Source: Sphingobacteriales bacterium (GTDB lineage Bacteria > Bacteroidota > Bacteroidia > Chitinophagales > Chitinophagaceae). Taken from it: a DNA stretch of 9,647 nucleotides. Shown in pieces: positions 5,363-9,647 of the stretch; positions within the stretch are counted from its first letter, which is position 1; each line of letters starts with the position of its first letter. The notes below the pieces were generated by a model, which did not search any database, had not been told where the DNA came from, and worked only from the letters and a program-made list of their open reading frames with translations. The DNA lies in assembly GCA_023251215.1 (NCBI GenBank), contig JAHEZF010000026.1, forward strand, positions 1-9,647, in the 5' to 3' direction. Both the position numbers and the translations under genes were made by a program.

Positions 5363-7474
5363 ATGCCTGTGTTCAACCAGTCAAGAAGCCGTATCATCCT
5401 GATTATTTTTTTGGTTGCCTTTATTATTATCATCGCTCAATTATTCTATCTCCAGGTAATTTCCGTTAAATATCAGAGGCTGGCCGATGAAAATGCAATA
5501 CTTCGGACAACAATTTATCCGCCGCGGGGATTGGTATTCGACCGTAATAAAAAAGCCATTCTCAATAATACACTCACCTATGACCTGATGGTTACGCCAT
5601 CACAGGTAAAAGGCATTGATACGAATTTTTTTTGCAGACTAATGGACATTGATTCCGCGGAATTCAGAGAAAGGATCATTTCTGCTATCATCAAGAACAA
5701 ATCTTTCCGTCCCTCTGTTTTTGAAGCGTCGCTGGAACTACAGAAATATGCCCGCATTCAGGAAAACTTATGGCGGTTTCAAAATGGATTTTACATCCAG
5801 GAAAGACCCATCCGCTCATACCCTTATAACTGTGCAGCGAACATTGTCGGTTATATTGGTGAAGTAGATTCCAATTATTTAAAGAAACATACAAGGGAAG
5901 GTTATCAAAGCGGCGATTATGCCGGCATGACAGGAATAGAAAGTACTTATGAAAAAGCATTGATGGGTGAAAGGGGAACTCATGTATTGATAAAAGACAA
6001 TTTCAACCGCATCAAAGGCCCGTATGAAAATGGGGCTATGGATAAAGAGGCCGTTGCCGGCGATAATTTATATACCAGCCTGGATATTGAACTGCAGCAG
6101 GAAGGAGAAAAATTAATGAACAATAAAGTAGGAGCTATAGTAGCTATTGATCCAAAAACCGGTGGCATATTGGCAATGGTGAGTGCACCTGCTTATAGCC
6201 CCAGTTATTTAACCGGAAGTAAAAGACGAAAACATTATTCCGAATTATACAAAGATCCAAGATTGCCATTGTTAAACAGAACCGTTTCGGCGTATTATCC
6301 TCCCGGCTCCACATTTAAGACCTTGCAGGCATTGGTAGCTTTACACGAAGGAGTCATCACACCTCAAACAACTTTTTCCTGCAGCGGTGCATTTTATGGT
6401 TGCGGAAAACCCATGAAGTGTCTCGACCCGGGAGTATTTCAATTACAGGGAGCTATTACACACTCATGCAACACTTATTTCGCCAATGTAATGCAGCGGG
6501 TTATTAATAACCGTCAATTTCCCAATATGGACAGCAGCCTTTCCAGCTGGGCACATTATATGAATGCTTTTGGATTGGGGCATAAACTTGGTGTAGATCT
6601 TCCATCAGAGAAGAGTGGACTTATCCCAACGCCAAAAACGTATAACAAAATATATGGTAATAAACATTGGAATTTTTGCACTTTCCGTTCTCTCAGTATC
6701 GGCCAGGGAGAAGTTTTAACCACTCCTTTGCAGGTTGCCAACGAAATGGCCTATCTCGCCAATAAAGGATGGTTCATTACCCCTCATTTGGTAGATTCTA
6801 TTGGCGGTGGTGATAAGTTTGGTTTGCTTGAAAGGTTTAAAGAAAAACATATTCCGCTTGAAATACCCGACAGCATTTTTGAATTTGTGCATAACGGTAT
6901 GCAGGGAGTAATGGAAAGCGGAACCGGAAGAGGCTCAAAAGTACCGGGTATAGTTGTTTGCGGTAAAACCGGTACAGCTGAAAATTATTTTAGAGGACAA
7001 GCGCAAAAAGATCATTCATTTTTTGCTGCTTTTGCACCAAGAAAAAATCCAAAGATTGCCATTATGGTTATCTGTGAAAATGCCGGCTTCGGCGCCACCT
7101 GGGCGGCGCCTATTGCCAGCCTTATGATTGAAAAATACCTGAATGATACGATTGCCGCCAATCGCAAACCTTTGGAGGAAAGGATGACGAAAACCAGCCT
7201 GATACCTGCACTGATGCAGAAGCAAATGGAGACAGTGGATTCTTTACAACGGGTAAAAGAAGCTGAAACGCTTTTGAAGAATTATCTGCAAAATATCAAG
7301 GATACCCTTCAGTCAGATGATAACCTGACGGAAGATGAAATAAAAGCAATAAAAACAAAGAAAACAAATCCACCAAAAGAAAACCCCGCCAAACAACCAC
7401 CTCAGAAAGATATTGTTGTTCCTGGCAAACAGAAGAATGCATCATTAAATAAAAAAGATTCTTTAAAAAGATAA
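5363..7474 (+). CDS. mrdA: Penicillin-binding protein 2 (elongation transpeptidase)
   Basis: This class B PBP is the DD-transpeptidase that cross-links new glycan strands during elongation, working with RodA and activated by MreC. It is 703 aa. An N-terminal anchor helix (res 10-33) is followed by the pedestal domain with YPPRGLVFDRN (52-62) and GMTGIESTYEKALMGERG (188-205). The transpeptidase domain has PGSTFK with nucleophile Ser316 and Lys319, SCN (Ser368-Asn370) and KTGTAE (535-540). Cys340, Cys347 and Cys353 lie between the first two motifs, where E. coli PBP2 holds a zinc site, so metal binding is possible but inferred. After about residue 600 comes a long Lys/Asn/Pro-rich tail with a coiled-coil-like start (607-650); this makes the protein longer than the usual 600-650 aa. 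In this position, next to rodA and mreBCD, it is PBP2 and not the division enzyme FtsI. Confidence 0.95.
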   Translation: MPVFNQSRSRIILIIFLVAFIIIIAQLFYLQVISVKYQRLADENAILRTTIYPPRGLVFDRNKKAILNNTLTYDLMVTPSQVKGIDTNFFCRLMDIDSAEFRERIISAIIKNKSFRPSVFEASLELQKYARIQENLWRFQNGFYIQERPIRSYPYNCAANIVGYIGEVDSNYLKKHTREGYQSGDYAGMTGIESTYEKALMGERGTHVLIKDNFNRIKGPYENGAMDKEAVAGDNLYTSLDIELQQEGEKLMNNKVGAIVAIDPKTGGILAMVSAPAYSPSYLTGSKRRKHYSELYKDPRLPLLNRTVSAYYPPGSTFKTLQALVALHEGVITPQTTFSCSGAFYGCGKPMKCLDPGVFQLQGAITHSCNTYFANVMQRVINNRQFPNMDSSLSSWAHYMNAFGLGHKLGVDLPSEKSGLIPTPKTYNKIYGNKHWNFCTFRSLSIGQGEVLTTPLQVANEMAYLANKGWFITPHLVDSIGGGDKFGLLERFKEKHIPLEIPDSIFEFVHNGMQGVMESGTGRGSKVPGIVVCGKTGTAENYFRGQAQKDHSFFAAFAPRKNPKIAIMVICENAGFGATWAAPIASLMIEKYLNDTIAANRKPLEERMTKTSLIPALMQKQMETVDSLQRVKEAETLLKNYLQNIKDTLQSDDNLTEDEIKAIKTKKTNPPKENPAKQPPQKDIVVPGKQKNASLNKKDSLKR

Positions 7475-7487
7475 AGGCCATTTGATC

Positions 7488-8822
7488 ATGAATCAACGAA
7501 ATCCTGCTATATCAAAAGGAATTGACTGGAGCCTGGTATGGATATACCTGTTGCTGGTGGGTTTTGGACTTACGGCTATTTTTGCTGTTACTTATAAAGA
7601 AGGCGATGCGGTATTACAGAGTTTTTTGAAATTCAAAACTGATTACAGCAAACAATTTTATTTTTTTGCTGTGGCAATTGTTCTTGCGTTTTTCATTTTG
7701 CTTACCGATAGTAAATTTTTTTCAGCAACTGCCAACCTGTGGTATGTGGCCGGAATATTCATGTTGTTGCTGGTGTTTCCTTTTCACTCAAGGGTTAAGG
7801 GAACTGAGTCCATTATTCGTTTTGAAGGTTTTCAGTTTCAGCCTGCTGAATTTTGTAAGATCTGTGTGGCGCTGGCGTTGGCAAAATTTCTTTCAAGGCA
7901 GGAAACCAATTTTTCCAGAACCCGTTCACAACTTATTGCAACGGGAATCGTTTTATTGCCTGCATTGTTAACCGTTTTGCAAAGCGAAACAGGACTGGCG
8001 TTAGTGTATTGTGCTTTTTTTATTGTTATGTACCGGGAGGGATTGCCTTCCATAATTCTTATCATTGCATCTGCCGTGGTTGCCCTTGTTATAGCTACGA
8101 TTGTAGTTGAACCAAACACACTTGCCGTTATTCTCACTTTCATTGCTGCGTCAGCAATCTATATACTGCGCCGGCTTGTTAAACGACGACGTGGCATCCT
8201 TGTTACTATTATTTTTCTCTGGTTTATTTGTGTGGGTATTCAGCGATTTGCAGTACCATTTATTTTTAAACATGTAATGCCAAAACACCAGGTGGAACGC
8301 ATCTTTGATCTTTTTGGCAAGGATAACCCGTATAAAAAAACCGTAGACACTGATGAATCAATTATAAAGAAAAAAGAATCCGGAAGCAGTTATAATGTAA
8401 AACAATCCAAGATCGCTATCGGCAGTGGACGCATTCGGGGAAAAGGATTGTTGAAAGGAACCCAGACCCGAAACGATTTTGTACCAGAACAGCGCACCGA
8501 TTTTATTTTTTGCACAGTGGGTGAAGGCTTTGGTTTTGCGGGTAGTATTGTGTTGCTCGGTATCTATCTTATCCTGCTTTTCAGAATAGTAACCCTGGCT
8601 GAACGGCAGCGTAGTACATTCAGCCGTTGCTATGCTTATGGAGTGGCTGCTGTTTTCTTTTTTCATATCGTTATTAATGTTGCTATGACAGTTGGCCTCG
8701 CCCCGGTAATTGGTATCCCGCTTCCTTTTATTAGTTATGGTGGCACATCTTTACTCACTTTTACTATTCTTCTTTTTATCCTGATACGGTTAGATGCAGA
8801 CAGGCAGATGGTATTAAGATGA
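7488..8822 (+). CDS. rodA: Peptidoglycan glycosyltransferase RodA
   Basis: This SEDS-family integral membrane enzyme polymerises lipid II into glycan strands and works as a pair with PBP2. From the ATG at 7488 it is 444 aa with about ten membrane segments. A TTG at 7482 would add two residues; the ATG is preferred, 13 bases after the mrdA stop. Family marks (numbered from this ATG) are FQPAEFCKI (117-125), VKQSKIAIGSG (304-314), GKGLLKGTQT (318-327) and PEQRTDFIF (333-341) with Asp338 as the likely catalytic residue, and GIPLPFISYGGTS (409-421). Oddities: about 18 extra, Lys-rich residues near 282-300 compared with E. coli RodA, and GEGFG (345-349) where E. coli has AEELG. The stop overlaps an ATG at 8819 that I do not take as the next start. 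Confidence 0.95.
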   Translation: MNQRNPAISKGIDWSLVWIYLLLVGFGLTAIFAVTYKEGDAVLQSFLKFKTDYSKQFYFFAVAIVLAFFILLTDSKFFSATANLWYVAGIFMLLLVFPFHSRVKGTESIIRFEGFQFQPAEFCKICVALALAKFLSRQETNFSRTRSQLIATGIVLLPALLTVLQSETGLALVYCAFFIVMYREGLPSIILIIASAVVALVIATIVVEPNTLAVILTFIAASAIYILRRLVKRRRGILVTIIFLWFICVGIQRFAVPFIFKHVMPKHQVERIFDLFGKDNPYKKTVDTDESIIKKKESGSSYNVKQSKIAIGSGRIRGKGLLKGTQTRNDFVPEQRTDFIFCTVGEGFGFAGSIVLLGIYLILLFRIVTLAERQRSTFSRCYAYGVAAVFFFHIVINVAMTVGLAPVIGIPLPFISYGGTSLLTFTILLFILIRLDADRQMVLR

Positions 8823-8833
8823 AATCACAAGAA

Positions 8834-8884
8834 ACAAATTCCAAATTCCAATTTTGGGATTTGAGATTTGTATTTTTGGAATTT
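8834..8884. repeat. Hairpin-forming array of 7-base repeats between rodA and the MBL gene
   Basis: From 8836 to 8884 the sequence divides exactly into seven 7-base units: AAATTCC twice, AATTTTG, GGATTTG, AGATTTG, TATTTTT, GGAATTT. The last unit ends directly against the ATG at 8885. Bases 8834-8850 can pair with 8855-8871 around a 4-base loop, with 14 Watson-Crick pairs, two G-T pairs and one mismatch. The hairpin could protect or end the rodA transcript; there is no clean T-run after it. Read in frame from 8819 the array gives low-complexity peptide (FQFWDLRFVFLEF), which argues that it is spacer and not coding. Confidence 0.7.
8871..8878 (+). promoter_or_regulatory. -7-like box created by the repeat array upstream of the MBL gene
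   Basis: TATTTTTG is an exact TAnnTTTG match that falls across two 7-base repeat units. Transcription from it would begin at about the ATG at 8885, giving a nearly leaderless message. The nearest TTTG upstream (8853-8856) leaves a 14-base spacer, shorter than the usual 17-23, so the promoter may be weak or fortuitous. Readthrough from rodA is the alternative source of transcript. Confidence 0.3.
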
Positions 8885-9622
8885 ATGAAAGTCATTCCAC
8901 TTTCCGAAGGCACATTTACAGTTGACAGAACCAAAATCTTTGTCCCATTTAGTGAGAGTAGTGACAAATTGCAATCACGGCCTTCGGGCAGCCTGCTGGT
9001 GGAAATACAGCCATTTGTTATCATCACTTCAAAAGATATTTTACTCCTCGATACAGGATTAGGATTTTCGAATGCTGACGGGAGAATGCAGATCCATCAG
9101 AACTTGCTGAATGCCGGCATTGGACCCTCAGAAATAACAAAAGTTTTACTCACTCATTTGCATAAGGATCATGCAGGTGGTATTTCTGAAAATACCGGGC
9201 ATAAAAAACCCGCCTTTCCCAGTGCCGTTTATTACCTTCAGGAAAGAGAACTAAACTTTGCTTTTGAAAAAGGATTTCCTTCTTATATAACTGAAGAATT
9301 AAAATGGCTGAAAGATTCAAGGCAAGTTATATTATTGAAGGATAATGAAGCTGTGATCGGTAATTACATTCATTACAAAGTGACGAGGGCTCATTTGCCT
9401 TATCATCAGGTTTTCTGGATCAAAGAAAATGATGAAACCATTTTCTTTGGGGGCGATGATGCACCGCAATTACAGCAGATGAAGCATCGGTTTGTTGCCA
9501 AATACGATTTTGATGGAAAGAAGACAATGGAATTACGAAGAGAATGGTGGGAGCGGGGGCAAAAAGAAAAATGGATCTTCTTATTTTATCATGACGTAAA
9601 AAACCCGGTTTGGAAATCTTAG
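8885..9622 (+). CDS. MBL-fold metallohydrolase
   Basis: This is a 245-aa metallo-beta-lactamase-fold hydrolase, probably binding two zinc ions. Numbered from the ATG at 8885, the marks are LLLDTG (53-58), THLHKDHAGG (90-99; His91, His93, Asp95, His96), AHLPYHQVFWI (169-179) with His170 as the third ligand, GGDD (189-192) with a bridging Asp, and FYHDVKNP (234-241) with His236 as the last ligand. The order HxHxDH, His, Asp, His is that of the lactonase and glyoxalase II type, but the substrate cannot be read. It has no signal peptide, so it is likely cytosolic. An ATG at 8819 overlapping the rodA stop would add 22 residues, but those are translated 7-base repeats, and MKVIPLSEG is a more natural start. 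Co-transcription with rodA is possible; a role in the cell wall is not shown. Confidence 0.85.
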   Translation: MKVIPLSEGTFTVDRTKIFVPFSESSDKLQSRPSGSLLVEIQPFVIITSKDILLLDTGLGFSNADGRMQIHQNLLNAGIGPSEITKVLLTHLHKDHAGGISENTGHKKPAFPSAVYYLQERELNFAFEKGFPSYITEELKWLKDSRQVILLKDNEAVIGNYIHYKVTRAHLPYHQVFWIKENDETIFFGGDDAPQLQQMKHRFVAKYDFDGKKTMELRREWWERGQKEKWIFLFYHDVKNPVWKS

Positions 9623-9647
9623 GTCTCAGATTGATCAGCTGTGATTA

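Noticed and set aside
7482..7487. TTG at 7482 as the rodA start.
   Set aside because: It adds only two residues (Met-Ile), and an ATG follows at 7488. The TTG cannot be excluded but the ATG is simpler.
8819..8884. The ATG at 8819 as the true start of the MBL gene, supported by a 4-base overlap with rodA.
   Set aside because: The extra 22 residues come from the 7-base array, and family-like sequence starts at MKVIPLSEG (8885).
1..9647. A novel defence, mobile or biosynthetic system.
   Set aside because: All intact genes fall into known housekeeping or common families, and no transposase, integrase, nuclease, toxin or tRNA gene is visible on either strand.

Overview
The window looks like chromosomal DNA of a member of the Bacteroidota, probably close to the Chitinophagaceae. 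The grounds are the protein sequences (for example MreB opening MGLFNWFTQEIAIDLG), promoter-like boxes of the TAnnTTTG type, very weak Shine-Dalgarno signals, a probable TTG start, and spacers built from 7-base repeats. The assignment is inference from sequence style, not from a database search.

Layout. Positions 46-1068 (+) encode a complete tryptophan 2,3-dioxygenase with its own promoter-like box. Converging on it from the minus strand is an MFS transporter (2396-1233). Between the two 3' ends lies a decayed C-terminal piece of an alpha/beta hydrolase (1254-1076, minus), which overlaps the last codons of the transporter. A 271-base divergent spacer (2397-2667) follows, with one promoter candidate facing each way and several short dyads.

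The plus strand from 2668 to 8822 is a complete cell-elongation cluster in the classical order mreB, mreC, mreD, mrdA (PBP2), rodA. MreB is the membrane-bound actin-like filament. MreC and MreD link it to the wall-synthesis enzymes. RodA polymerises glycan strands from lipid II, and PBP2 cross-links them. mreC and mreD overlap by 4 bases and mrdA and rodA are about 13 bases apart, so parts of the cluster are tightly coupled. Two larger spacers (mreB-mreC and mreD-mrdA) interrupt it. Directly after rodA is an MBL-fold metallohydrolase (8885-9622) of unknown substrate.

The gene content is ordinary. The most unusual signal is in the spacers: mreB-mreC, mreD-mrdA and rodA-MBL each carry an array with a strict 7-base period but a different unit sequence. 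Each array ends 12, 1 or 0 bases before the next start codon. Two of them have inverted arms that can fold into a hairpin. In at least one, the repeat phase produces an exact TAnnTTTG box. I see no defence system, mobile element, CRISPR array or RNA gene.
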